This document shows, in pieces, positions 27,188 to 35,006 of a DNA stretch of 64,000 bases (positions are counted from its first letter, which is position 1; each line of letters begins with the position of its first letter). The notes under the pieces are model-generated. The model did not search any database. It was not told the origin of the DNA and saw only the letters and a list, made by a program, of their open reading frames with translations. Source of the DNA: JALZMG01 sp963844175 (GTDB taxonomy: Bacteria; Actinomycetota; Acidimicrobiia; Acidimicrobiales; Ilumatobacteraceae); the NCBI GenBank assembly GCA_963844175.1, contig CAWJNE010000026.1, positions 1 to 64,000 on the forward strand, read 5' to 3'. The position numbers and the translations under genes were made by a program.

Positions 27188-27967
27188 TCAGGCCACCGCC
27201 CCCTGGGCGTCACGCAGCTCGCGCAGCCTGCGCAGCGCCTGCTGCAGCAGCCGGCTCACGTGCACCTGGCTGACTCCGATCTCGGCGGCGATGTCGGCCT
27301 GCTTGCGCTCCTCCACGAACCGCAGGTACAGCACCTTCCGCAACCGCTCGGGCAGCCCGGCGAACAGCCCCGCCAACTCGGAGCCGGCATCGAGCTCACC
27401 GATCAGCCGATCCTCCCAACGATCGTCACGCAACCCAGCGGCACTCCGATGCTCTCCGCTGGGCAGATCGATCGACAACGCCCGGTAGTTGCTGCTCGCT
27501 GCCAGGCACTCGTCGACCTCCTCGCGCCGCAGGTGCAAGTAGTCGGCGATCTCAGCTGTCGTCGGCGCGCGACGCAACTGCTCCCGCAGCACCTCCGTCG
27601 CCGCCGTCACCTCGTAGCGCAGGTCCTTCAGCCGCCGCGGCACACTGACCGACCAACCGGCATCGCGGTAGTGGCGGCGCACCTCACCGCGTGCCGTCGC
27701 CGACGCATAGGTGCGGAACGCCGCACCGAACCGCGGATCGAAGCGCTCGATGGCCTTGAGGATCCCGACCATCGCCACCTGGGCCAGATCCTCGAGCTCC
27801 TCACCGTCACGCTTGAACTGCCGGGCCACCACCCGGGCCAGCCACCAGTGATCCTCGACGACCTGGTTGCGCACCGCCCGATCGCCGGTTGCCCGGTAGT
27901 GGGCGATCGCTTCCTCAGCGGTCGCGTCGGCGGAGCTCTTGTTGCTGCGCGCACTCCGTTGGTCCAT
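27188..27967 (-). CDS. SigB/SigF/SigG-family RNA polymerase sigma factor
   Basis: The 259-residue protein is a group 3 sigma-70 factor. Region 2 contains LEDLAQVAMVGILKAIERFDP and FRTYASATARGEVRRHYRD, region 3 SVPRRLKDLRYEV with ELRRAPTTAEIADYL-like helices, and region 4.2 a helix-turn-helix QADIAAEIGVSQVHVSRLLQQALRRLRE. This is the class controlled by STAS/anti-sigma kinase partner switching. A GAGAAGGA Shine-Dalgarno precedes the ATG at 27967. No anti-sigma factor is adjacent, although two STAS genes lie within 5 kb. Confidence 0.9.
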   Translation of the reverse strand: MDQRSARSNKSSADATAEEAIAHYRATGDRAVRNQVVEDHWWLARVVARQFKRDGEELEDLAQVAMVGILKAIERFDPRFGAAFRTYASATARGEVRRHYRDAGWSVSVPRRLKDLRYEVTAATEVLREQLRRAPTTAEIADYLHLRREEVDECLAASSNYRALSIDLPSGEHRSAAGLRDDRWEDRLIGELDAGSELAGLFAGLPERLRKVLYLRFVEERKQADIAAEIGVSQVHVSRLLQQALRRLRELRDAQGAVA

Positions 27968-28168
27968 GGCGAGTCCTTCTCGTATCCCGACGACGAGTCA
28001 GCCCTCGCTGCTGAAGGCGTGGGCACCCGCTACCCGCCAGGAACGGATCGAAACGCTCGTCTCGCTGGCGGTTCGCGACCTGCATGGCCACGATCCGACT
28101 GGCGATGCCGGCGCGGAAACCAAGACCGAGACGGCTTGGTCCCGGGCGCGGGTGGGTAGAGCGGCGCC

Positions 28169-28681
28169 GTGGTCAGATTCGAGCGGTGCACCTCGTTGCC
28201 AGTCGACTGCGCGACCGCGTTCGACCTGTCGCTGAGCATCGACGCCCACCTCGACGCCTTCCAACGCTCCGGGGAGCGTGCCGTCGGTGGTGTCACGAGC
28301 GGGGTCATCGGGCTCGGGGAGTTCGTCACGTGGCGGGCCCGCCACTTCGGGGTCACGTGGAAGATGACGAGTGTGATCTCCGAGTGGGACCGGCCCCACC
28401 GCTTCGTCGACGAACAGCGGCGCGGTCCCTTCAAGACGTTCCACCACGAGCACGTCTTCCGCCCACTCGCCGACGGCACCGAGTTGCACGATCGCGTCGC
28501 TTTCGAGGCTCCCCTCGGCCCGCTCGGCCGCATCGCCGAAGCAGCGCTGCTCGGCCGCTACCTCCCCCGCCTGATCGACGTGCGGAACCAGTTCCTCCTC
28601 GAGGAGGCCCAGCACGTTGCCGCCGGCACCCGCCCGGCACCGATGGTCACGCCGGTGCCAGGTCGACCCGACGATGGCTGA
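28169..28681 (+). CDS. SRPBCC family protein
   Basis: The 170-residue protein has the START/Bet v1-like (SRPBCC) pattern: an opening strand FERCTSLPVDCATAFDLSLSIDAHL, the central VTWKMTSVISEWDRPHRFVDEQRRGPFKTFHHEHVFRPL and a long C-terminal helix. Such proteins bind hydrophobic ligands or aid cyclisations; the substrate cannot be predicted. The start is a GTG at 28169. The stop overlaps the next gene by eight bases, indicating coupling. Confidence 0.8.
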   Translation: MVRFERCTSLPVDCATAFDLSLSIDAHLDAFQRSGERAVGGVTSGVIGLGEFVTWRARHFGVTWKMTSVISEWDRPHRFVDEQRRGPFKTFHHEHVFRPLADGTELHDRVAFEAPLGPLGRIAEAALLGRYLPRLIDVRNQFLLEEAQHVAAGTRPAPMVTPVPGRPDDG

Positions 28682-29771
28682 CGGCCCTCGGGGCCGGTCC
28701 TTCGCCTTCGCCTTCGACCCCGGTCTCGCCCGCTGGGCTCGCCCGTTCGGCGTGCTTCCGACGCGTAGCTACGTGACGCTCGACCATCGAGGGCTGGAAG
28801 CGTGCTTCGGCCCGTGGCGCTTGTCCACGCCGTGGACCAACGTGGCCGGGCTGCAACGCACCGGGCCCTACACGGCGTGGCGCATCGCCGGTCCCGCCCA
28901 CCTCTCCCTCGCCGACCGCGGCCTCACGTTCGCCGCCACGACGGACGGCGGAGTCTGCGTGGAGCTGCGCCGGCCGGCCCGCGGGATCGATCCGCTCGGG
29001 CTGATCCGCCACCCCGCGGTGACGCTCGGCGTCGAGGACGTCGACGGGTTCGTCGAGCTGGCCGAGCGGTTCCTCGCTCTCCGGCCCGGCGACCAGTCGC
29101 TCGAGGGGCCACAGCACCCCCGCGGTCGCTACGTCCCGGCCGTGCGCGCCGCCCTCGACTGGAGCCGCCGCGACCGGTCGGTGCACCAGGACAACGGTGA
29201 GATCGACGAAATCGCGGACACCGATCCGCCGTCCATCCCCGCGCTCGAGGACGGCCAGCACCCGGCCGACGGGTCAGGGCCGTCGTACCACCGGCGGTAC
29301 GCGGTGGTGGTGCGAGACGCGCGGCGCGACCTCGACACCGCGCTCGCTGCGATCCGGGCCGACCCCAACGTCCTCGCCGAGACCGACTTCTCGCCCTTCA
29401 CGAAGATCGAGGGCGAGCTCGGCTCAATGGAGCTCGGCGATCGCTACCTCGTCGAGATCGCCGGGCCCTGGAAGGGCGCCGTCGAGGTGATCCACCTCGA
29501 CGAGCACTGCGTTCGCATGTCGACGCTCGACGGGCACATGGAAGCCGGCGTGATCGAGTTCGGGTTCGCCGAACACGGGCCGGGCCGGGTGGGGTTGACC
29601 ATCGAGTCGTGGGCGCGCAGCCGCGACCGTGCCCTCGACCTCCTGTACGACAAGCTCGGGTTCGCACGGGCGATCCAGAGCCAGATGTGGGTGATCGCCT
29701 GCGAGCGCTTCGCCGAGCTCGTCGGCGGCACCCCCAACGGACCGGTCGACGTGACGACCGAGCGCACCTGA
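28674..29771 (+). CDS. Two-domain protein: unknown N-domain fused to DUF1990-like domain
   Basis: The 365-residue protein starts at the ATG overlapping the SRPBCC gene. Residues 1 to about 165 form a domain I do not recognise, with a strand order reminiscent of PH-like folds (SYVTLDHRGLEACFGPWRLSTPWTNV). After an acidic linker, residues from about 200 show features of DUF1990 (UPF0548): STLDGHMEAGVIEFGF and a closing helix SRDRALDLLYDKLGFARAIQSQMW. Both parts may bind lipid-like ligands. DUF1990 proteins are usually single-domain, so the fusion is notable. Confidence 0.65.
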   Translation: MADGPRGRSFAFAFDPGLARWARPFGVLPTRSYVTLDHRGLEACFGPWRLSTPWTNVAGLQRTGPYTAWRIAGPAHLSLADRGLTFAATTDGGVCVELRRPARGIDPLGLIRHPAVTLGVEDVDGFVELAERFLALRPGDQSLEGPQHPRGRYVPAVRAALDWSRRDRSVHQDNGEIDEIADTDPPSIPALEDGQHPADGSGPSYHRRYAVVVRDARRDLDTALAAIRADPNVLAETDFSPFTKIEGELGSMELGDRYLVEIAGPWKGAVEVIHLDEHCVRMSTLDGHMEAGVIEFGFAEHGPGRVGLTIESWARSRDRALDLLYDKLGFARAIQSQMWVIACERFAELVGGTPNGPVDVTTERT

Positions 29772-29787
29772 GGCGTACGGTGCACCG

Positions 29788-29994
29788 ATGGGTGATCGGA
29801 CGTGGCGGGTCGAGCGCCAGCAGGAGCTCCGGGAGGATGCCGACGGGTTGTTCATCCCGGCCACCGACCTCGGCGACGCTCGCGTCGGTGACACCGTCGT
29901 CCTGACGGACGGGCACTCCGAGCGCCGCGGCGTCGTGGCCTCGTTCGTCGAGGACGACGAGCGCGGGGCCTTCGTCCGGGTCAGCCTGGACTGA
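29788..29994 (+). CDS. Small conserved-looking protein of unknown function
   Basis: This 68-residue ORF encodes a beta-rich, acidic protein (VGDTVVLTDGHSERRGVVASFVEDDE), with a KOW/SH3-like feel but no firm match. Support for expression comes from its position: a TACGGT box ends six bases before the ATG, the leaderless arrangement used by many genes here. Its 3' end overlaps the convergent oxygenase gene by 14 bases. Confidence 0.6.
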   Translation: MGDRTWRVERQQELREDADGLFIPATDLGDARVGDTVVLTDGHSERRGVVASFVEDDERGAFVRVSLD

Positions 29995-31123
29995 TCGTCG
30001 CCGGTTCCGCCGGACGATCGACCGGGACCAGGAGACCCTCGCGCAGCAGGCGACGGGCGAGCACCGTCTGCGACGCGCTGTCGAGCCCGGGGAGCGCACC
30101 CACGATGATGTCCTCGCCGCCAGCAATCGCCTCGAGCGCCGGTCGGGTGAAGGCGGGGAGGCTCAGCCGGCGGACGGCGAACTCGATGGACGCCTGATCG
30201 GCGTCGTCACCGACGATGGCGTTGGTCGTGCGTCGCAGCCGTGTACCCGGGCGGACCGACGAGGGATCGACGACGCCGCGCAGCCGGCCGGAGGTGCCGG
30301 GTTGCCGGCGACGGCGGATCCGCCCGGCCTCGAGGTCGGCGACGGTCTCGAGGTCGAGCCCATCCAGCACCTCACGGGCGGTGGACAGCGCGTCCCCGAC
30401 CGCCACCGCCAGGTCCGCGACGCGCTCCGGACGGGCGAAGCCGAGCGGCAGCGGCTGGTCGAGGGCACCGCCGGCCAGTGCCCGACGGACGACGTGGCGC
30501 ATCGTGACCGCCAGGACACCGATCGTGACGTGCAGGCTGAACGTGCTCGTCGAGCGCGCTTCGTGTGGCGTCCCGGCCGGGAGGTACAGAACGTCTCCCG
30601 GCGCCAGCTCGACGTCGCCGAGGCCGTCGACCGACCACACCTTGTGCCCGCCGACCTGCAGGGCGAACACGGCATGCCCGTCGACGTGGCGGCGGAAGGC
30701 CGCTGCGCCCCCCGGGCTGAGGTAGGCGTTGGCCTGCACTGGATGGCTGATCTCCGCTTCGAGGGCGGTGCAGAACTTGGCCAGCGGCAGCCACGTCCGC
30801 TGGAGGCCCTGGAGGACGACCGTGGCGCCTCCGTGGACGAGGTCGAGGATGCGGTCGACGTCCGCCACTTCGTCGACGACGCGCCCCGCCACCCGCGTGG
30901 ACGCGGTGTAGGACTCGATCGGCAGCGTGACCCCGTCGGCGACGAGCCGGAACCCGGGCCGGCGGCCGAGCAGGCTGAGCACCTCCTCGACGTCGTCGAC
31001 GTCGAGGAGGTCGCAGAACGACCCTCCGGACGAGCGGTGCAACGGCCGCCGCCCCCAGACCGACGAACGGAATTCCTCCTCGTCGCCGATGCAGCGCCGA
31101 AGCGCATCGTCGGTCCCGTCCAC
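29981..31123 (-). CDS. JmjC/cupin-type 2-oxoglutarate oxygenase (ribosomal-oxygenase-like)
   Basis: The 380-residue protein resembles the YcfD/ROX group of Fe(II)/2-oxoglutarate oxygenases that hydroxylate ribosomal proteins. The iron-binding facial triad is suggested by His-Val-Asp in FRRHVDGHAVFALQVGGHKVW and the later His in APGDVLYLPAGTPHEA. The N-terminal WGRRPLHRS segment and the C-terminal winged-helix-like half also fit. The start is the GTG at 31123. The C-terminal domain is longer and more basic than in bacterial YcfD, so the substrate may differ. Confidence 0.8.
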   Translation of the reverse strand: MDGTDDALRRCIGDEEEFRSSVWGRRPLHRSSGGSFCDLLDVDDVEEVLSLLGRRPGFRLVADGVTLPIESYTASTRVAGRVVDEVADVDRILDLVHGGATVVLQGLQRTWLPLAKFCTALEAEISHPVQANAYLSPGGAAAFRRHVDGHAVFALQVGGHKVWSVDGLGDVELAPGDVLYLPAGTPHEARSTSTFSLHVTIGVLAVTMRHVVRRALAGGALDQPLPLGFARPERVADLAVAVGDALSTAREVLDGLDLETVADLEAGRIRRRRQPGTSGRLRGVVDPSSVRPGTRLRRTTNAIVGDDADQASIEFAVRRLSLPAFTRPALEAIAGGEDIIVGALPGLDSASQTVLARRLLREGLLVPVDRPAEPATISPG

Positions 31124-31183
31124 CTCGGCCAGGTTGTCCGAGGATCAGGGTTCCGAAACAGCGGCAGTGGGCAGAGCATCGCC

Positions 31184-31351
31184 ATGAGCAACCTCAACGA
31201 TGACGACATCAGACGCCAGCCGACGGAAGCCGACGACGACCGCGACGCCGGCGGCCACGGCGACGCCGACACCGGCGACGAGCCCACCGAGCGCGACGAC
31301 GATCGTGACGCCGGCGGTGAAGGCCCCCTCGACACGGGCGACGAAGCCTGA
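31184..31351 (+). CDS. Short acidic repeat protein (55 residues)
   Basis: The ATG at 31184 opens a 55-residue, intrinsically disordered, highly acidic protein with two near-copies of a unit containing DDDRDAGG and DTGDE. It lies between the divergent oxygenase start and the PIG-L gene. I see no strong ribosome-binding site. An overlapping minus-strand frame encodes a hydrophobic sequence, but that is what the complement of Asp/Gly codons would give, so I favour this strand. Confidence is modest. Confidence 0.4.
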   Translation: MSNLNDDDIRRQPTEADDDRDAGGHGDADTGDEPTERDDDRDAGGEGPLDTGDEA

Positions 31352-31365
31352 GACAGCGCGTCGAA

Positions 31366-32013
31366 GTGCGTACGCAGCCTTCGATCGATCCGATCGTCTT
31401 GGTCGCCCCACACCCCGATGACGAGGTCTTCGGGGCCGGGGCGCTGCTGCGGTTGGTGTGCGGGCAGGGCCATCGGGTGCAGCTGGTCGCCGTCACCGAT
31501 GGCGAGGCGGCGTGGGGCGCGCAGCCGGCGACGACCCGTCGGAGGCTTGTCGCGGCTCGCCTCGCGGAGCGTGTGGACGCGCTCCATGAACTCGGTGTCG
31601 CCGAACACGTGGACGTCCTGCGCCTCGGCCTTCCCGATGGCCGCGTGGGCGACCACGAGGGCGCGCTGGAGGGCTGCCTCGTCGAACTTGGCGCCCGCAC
31701 GGTGATCACGACGTGGCGACAGGACGGGCACCCGGACCACGAGGCGGCCGGTCGGGCCGCGGCGGCGGCCGCTGGGCGCCTCGGTGCCGAGCTGTGGGAG
31801 TACGTCGTCTGGGCCGAGCTTCGCGGGCGGCTCGTCGACGGCCATCGCATGGCGATGTGGTCGGTGCCGATGGACACCGTGACGCGGACCGCCAAGGCGC
31901 GTGCGGCACGGTGCTTCCGCAGCCAGCTGGAACCCAGCCCGGATGGGCGCCCGGTGGTGCCGCAGCGACTCGTCGAGCGATTGGCCGCTGGTCCCGAGTT
32001 GCTCCTGGCGTGA
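31366..32013 (+). CDS. PIG-L family N-acetylglucosamine deacetylase-like protein
   Basis: The 215-residue protein is a PIG-L/LmbE-type zinc deacetylase, a family that removes N-acetyl groups from GlcNAc conjugates such as GlcNAc-PI or the mycothiol precursor. The zinc motif HPDDE is at residues 16-20 and a second histidine motif, GHPDHEAAG, lies about 105 residues further on. The start is a GTG at 31366. Its stop overlaps the next start as GTGA, making it the first of four coupled genes: deacetylase, methyltransferase, glycosyltransferase and acyl-CoA dehydrogenase-like protein. Confidence 0.88.
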   Translation: MRTQPSIDPIVLVAPHPDDEVFGAGALLRLVCGQGHRVQLVAVTDGEAAWGAQPATTRRRLVAARLAERVDALHELGVAEHVDVLRLGLPDGRVGDHEGALEGCLVELGARTVITTWRQDGHPDHEAAGRAAAAAAGRLGAELWEYVVWAELRGRLVDGHRMAMWSVPMDTVTRTAKARAARCFRSQLEPSPDGRPVVPQRLVERLAAGPELLLA

Positions 32014-32585
32014 AGCAGGTCCCGATCGACGACTTCGAGCGCCGCTACCAGCACGATCCCGACCCGTGGCGGTTCGCCACCTCCGCCTACGAGCTCCGCC
32101 GTTTCGACATCACTGCGGCATGCCTGCCCGAGGATGGGTTCCGGCGCGGCTTCGAGCCGGGCTGCGCCGGCGGCGAGCTGACGGTCCGGCTGGCACGGCG
32201 CGGCGCACAGCTCGTGTCCTGGGACGGTTCGCCGACGATCGTGGCGCACGCTCGGCTGCGGTTGGAGGCGGCCGGGGTCGACAACGTGGAGTTGGCCGTC
32301 GGGGCGATCCCGGCGCGTTGGCCGACGGGCCAGTTCGACCTGGTGGTGCTCAGCGAGATCGGCTACTACTTCGACCACGACGGGCTGGCCGACGTCGTGC
32401 GGCGGGTCATCGGGTGCCTCGACGTCGGCGGGACGCTCTTGGCCACGCACTGGCTCGGAGCGTCCGCCGACCACCTGCTGTCCGGGGACGAGGTCCACGC
32501 GGCGCTCGGCACGGCGGACGGTCTGGCCCACGTCGGAGGCGTGCGCGACCCGGGGTTCCGCATCGACTGGTGGCGGCGAGCGTGA
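32010..32585 (+). CDS. NodS-like SAM-dependent methyltransferase
   Basis: This 191-residue class I methyltransferase carries the NodS-type N-terminal signature FERRYQHDPDPWRFATSAYELRRF-like pattern (residues about 7-30), motif I FEPGCAGGELTVRLARRG and FDLVVLSEIGYYF. NodS itself N-methylates the free amino group made by deacetylation of a chitooligosaccharide, which fits the PIG-L gene that overlaps it by four bases (GTGA). The next gene overlaps in the same way. The target is presumed to be an amine created by the deacetylase. Confidence 0.85.
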   Translation: MKQVPIDDFERRYQHDPDPWRFATSAYELRRFDITAACLPEDGFRRGFEPGCAGGELTVRLARRGAQLVSWDGSPTIVAHARLRLEAAGVDNVELAVGAIPARWPTGQFDLVVLSEIGYYFDHDGLADVVRRVIGCLDVGGTLLATHWLGASADHLLSGDEVHAALGTADGLAHVGGVRDPGFRIDWWRRA

Positions 32586-33280
32586 GCCCGGAACACGTGC
32601 TGGTGGTGGTCCCGGCGCGGGACGAGGAGGACTCGATCGCCGCCTGTGTGGGATCGCTCCTGGTGGCCGGGGCCGTGGCAGGGATCGACGGCCTCGACGT
32701 CATCGTCGTGGCCGACTCCTGCTCCGACCGCACGGCGATCGTCGCCCGGCGCGAACTGCGCAACCGCGGGGTGGTGGTGGAGACCCAGGTCGGCTCGGCG
32801 GGCCGGGCTCGCGCCATCGGCACGTCCGTCGGGCTGCGCCGGACCCGCGTCCCCCTGCACCTGATCTGGACCGCCCACACCGATGCTGATTCGAGGGTGC
32901 ACCCCGGTTGGCTGACCGTCCACCAACGCGCTGCCGAGGCCGGCGTGGCGGCGATCGCGGGGGTCGTCGAGGTCGATTCATTCGACGACCACGGACCGCA
33001 CACGGCGAGACGTCACCGCCTCGGGTACGGGGGCCACGGCGATGAACACCCGCATGTGCACGGGGCCAACCTGGGGGTGCGCGCCGACGCCTATCGGGCC
33101 GTCGGCGGATGGTCGGCGCTGACCACCGGGGAGGACCACGCGCTGTGGCTCGCCGTCCGCCGGGCCGGCTACCCGTGTCGTTCGACGAGGGCGCTGCCGG
33201 TGATCACGAGCGGCCGGCGGTTCGGTCGGGCGCCGGCCGGCTTCGCCGCCGACCTCCGAGCGCTGGACGCGGCCGGATGA
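32582..33280 (+). CDS. GT2 family glycosyltransferase
   Basis: The 232-residue protein is a soluble GT-A fold transferase: VLVVVPARDEEDSI at the N-terminus, the metal-binding acidic cluster TAHTDADSRV, and the acceptor-side GEDHALWLAVRRAG. It lacks membrane helices, so it probably acts in the cytoplasm on a soluble or peripheral acceptor. It overlaps the methyltransferase (GTGA) and the next gene (ATGA) by four bases each. The donor sugar cannot be assigned. Confidence 0.86.
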   Translation: MSPEHVLVVVPARDEEDSIAACVGSLLVAGAVAGIDGLDVIVVADSCSDRTAIVARRELRNRGVVVETQVGSAGRARAIGTSVGLRRTRVPLHLIWTAHTDADSRVHPGWLTVHQRAAEAGVAAIAGVVEVDSFDDHGPHTARRHRLGYGGHGDEHPHVHGANLGVRADAYRAVGGWSALTTGEDHALWLAVRRAGYPCRSTRALPVITSGRRFGRAPAGFAADLRALDAAG

Positions 33281-34242
33281 GTCCGGTCGAGGAGCGGCTG
33301 CGGGAGCTCAACGAGGGCGGCGCCCTCGTCCTGCCACCGCCGGCCGGCGGCGCCACCGTCGAGCGCCTGCGAGCCCTGCGACGACTCGCCGCGACGGAGG
33401 ACCTGTCGGTGGCGCGGCTGGCCGAGGCGCACACGGACGCCGTCGCCATCCTCGCCGAAGCCGGCCGCGCCCTCCCCCACCCGGCGGACGGCTCGGACCT
33501 CGCACTGGCGGGAGTGTGGGCCTCCCGGTTCGGGGGCCAGGACCTGCGGGCCGAGCGCACCGCATCCGGGTGGCACCTCGCCGGTCGGCTGGCCTTCTGC
33601 AGCGGCGCAACCCTCCTCGACCTCGCGCTGGTGGATGCGCAGCTGCCCGACGGGCAGCGACAACTGTTCGTCGTGCCGTTGCGTGACGGCGGCCTCGCCG
33701 TCGAGTCCAGCCGGTGGCACGTCACGGCGCTGGCGGCGACGGCCACGGCGTCGGTCTCGTTCGATCTCGACGTGGCGGAGGAGGCAGCCGTCGGGGAGCC
33801 GGGCTTCTACCTCGAGCGGCCCGGCTTCTGGCACGGCGCAATCGGAGTGGCGGCCTGCTGGGCCGGCGGGGCACGGGCCGTGCACGAAGCGACGCTGCGG
33901 CACGCCCCGACCGATCGTCCTCACGCCGCCGCCAACGTCGGCCGCACCGCCGGCGAGTGCTGGGCGATGGAGGCGATCCTCGATCGAGCTGGCGCGGACA
34001 TCGACGCCGTGCCGAGCGCCGTGGACCTGGCCTACGCCCTGCAGCTCCGCCAGCTGGTGGCGGCGGCGTGCGACCGGGTGCTCTCGGCGAGCCGGCGAGC
34101 GACGGGCCCCGGCCCGTACGTCTTCGACGATCGGCACGCCCAGCGGATCGACGACCTCGCCCTCTACATCGAGCAGCAACACCACGAGGCCGATCTGGCC
34201 GAGGTGGGCGACGACGCGCTGCGCCGTGATCGCCGGCCGTGA
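33277..34242 (+). CDS. Short acyl-CoA dehydrogenase-like protein
   Basis: The 321-residue protein resembles the acyl-CoA dehydrogenase family but is about 60 residues shorter than usual. Recognisable parts are GVWASRFGGQDLRAER, the middle beta domain AFCSGATLLDLALVDAQ and the long C-terminal helices. I could not identify the usual catalytic glutamate with confidence, so it may bind flavin without classic dehydrogenation, or act on an unusual acyl carrier. It is the last of the four coupled genes and may modify an acyl group on the product. Confidence 0.75.
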   Translation: MSPVEERLRELNEGGALVLPPPAGGATVERLRALRRLAATEDLSVARLAEAHTDAVAILAEAGRALPHPADGSDLALAGVWASRFGGQDLRAERTASGWHLAGRLAFCSGATLLDLALVDAQLPDGQRQLFVVPLRDGGLAVESSRWHVTALAATATASVSFDLDVAEEAAVGEPGFYLERPGFWHGAIGVAACWAGGARAVHEATLRHAPTDRPHAAANVGRTAGECWAMEAILDRAGADIDAVPSAVDLAYALQLRQLVAAACDRVLSASRRATGPGPYVFDDRHAQRIDDLALYIEQQHHEADLAEVGDDALRRDRRP

Positions 34243-34280
34243 TGGTTTCGGACCTTGTTCGGGCGGCTGCTCAGGGGCCA

Positions 34281-34295
34281 GGGGCGCGCCGCCCC
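34281..34295. terminator. GC-rich hairpin between convergent genes
   Basis: A six-base stem (GGGGCG/CGCCCC) around CGC lies in the 63-base gap between the acyl-CoA dehydrogenase-like gene and the convergent DUF3140 gene. It has no U-tail, so terminator function is only suggested by position. Confidence 0.3.
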
Positions 34296-34305
34296 GGCCG
34301 GCGGC

Positions 34306-34644
34306 TCAGCGCTTCGACGGGTCGTGGCCCCAGTTCATCAGCGACGCCCTCCACTTGATCTCCTTGACGTCGCCCGAGGGGCGCTGGGCCAGGTGGCGCT
34401 TCACGTAGCCGACGACCTTGCGCATGTGCCGGGCGTCATTGGAGGTCAGGTCGGCCTTCTTGGTCCGCAGGATCGACACGATCCGCCGACCTGAGGCGTG
34501 ACCCGTCGACGCGCCGCCTCCGCGCTGCTGGCCGACGTCCTCGGACCGGTCGCGGTCGAGCCACTCCTCGAGCTGCGACGCGCTCATGTTGACGTGCTGC
34601 TTGAAGGCCGTGTAGGTCTCGTCCACGTCCGGCGTGGTGGGCAC
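34306..34644 (-). CDS. DUF3140 protein
   Basis: The 112-residue protein carries the DUF3140 signatures VNMSASQLEEWL, GHASGRRIVSIL, DLTSNDARHMRKVVGYVKRHLAQRP and the end MNWGHDP. Its function is unknown; such small basic proteins may bind DNA. The GTG at 34644 follows five bases after the stop of the preceding small acidic protein, so the two are probably one operon. The upstream open frame overlaps that gene and is not used. Confidence 0.85.
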   Translation of the reverse strand: MPTTPDVDETYTAFKQHVNMSASQLEEWLDRDRSEDVGQQRGGGASTGHASGRRIVSILRTKKADLTSNDARHMRKVVGYVKRHLAQRPSGDVKEIKWRASLMNWGHDPSKR

Positions 34645-34648
34645 GGCG

Positions 34649-34870
34649 TCAGCTCTCGTCGGTGTAGGCGCGGCGGCCCTGGTCGGGGTCGATGTGCTCG
34701 CCGTGACGGGCTTCCTGCTCCTCGCGGCCGTCGGCCCGCTGCTCGAACAGCTCCTCGGCGCGCTCCTCCCCCACCTCTTCGACCAGCTCGTCGGCCACCT
34801 CCGCGTCGCGGTCGACGCTCTGGCCGAACCAGTCGTCGACCTTGCTGTCCTCACCCGGCTCGTTCGACAT
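34649..34870 (-). CDS. Small acidic hypothetical protein
   Basis: This 73-residue protein is Glu/Asp-rich and predicted helical (ADELVEEVGEERAEELFEQRADGREEQE). An AGGAG Shine-Dalgarno eight bases before the ATG at 34870 supports translation. It is followed immediately by the DUF3140 gene; the acidic/basic pairing suggests the two products might interact, which is inference. Confidence 0.65.
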   Translation of the reverse strand: MSNEPGEDSKVDDWFGQSVDRDAEVADELVEEVGEERAEELFEQRADGREEQEARHGEHIDPDQGRRAYTDES

Positions 34871-35006
34871 CTCACACGCTCCTCTCGGGCGCCTCCGTAC
34901 CCGGTCGATGCCCGGGCCATCCCTCGCCGAACCCGCCAGGCCGCCCGGATCGGCGGTCTACGCTCCGAGCACCAGCAACCGATCGGGCTGACGTCGAGGA
35001 GGCGAG

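Noticed and set aside
28120..28168. SigB/F-type promoter (GCTT...GGGTAG) before the SRPBCC gene
   Set aside because: The spacing is acceptable, but the -35 deviates from GTTT and the region is very GC-rich, so a chance match is likely.
31145..31411. Hydrophobic 88-residue minus-strand frame
   Set aside because: Val/Ala/Gly strings are what the complement of Asp/Gly/Arg repeat codons gives; it overlaps the PIG-L gene's start and has no ribosome-binding site.
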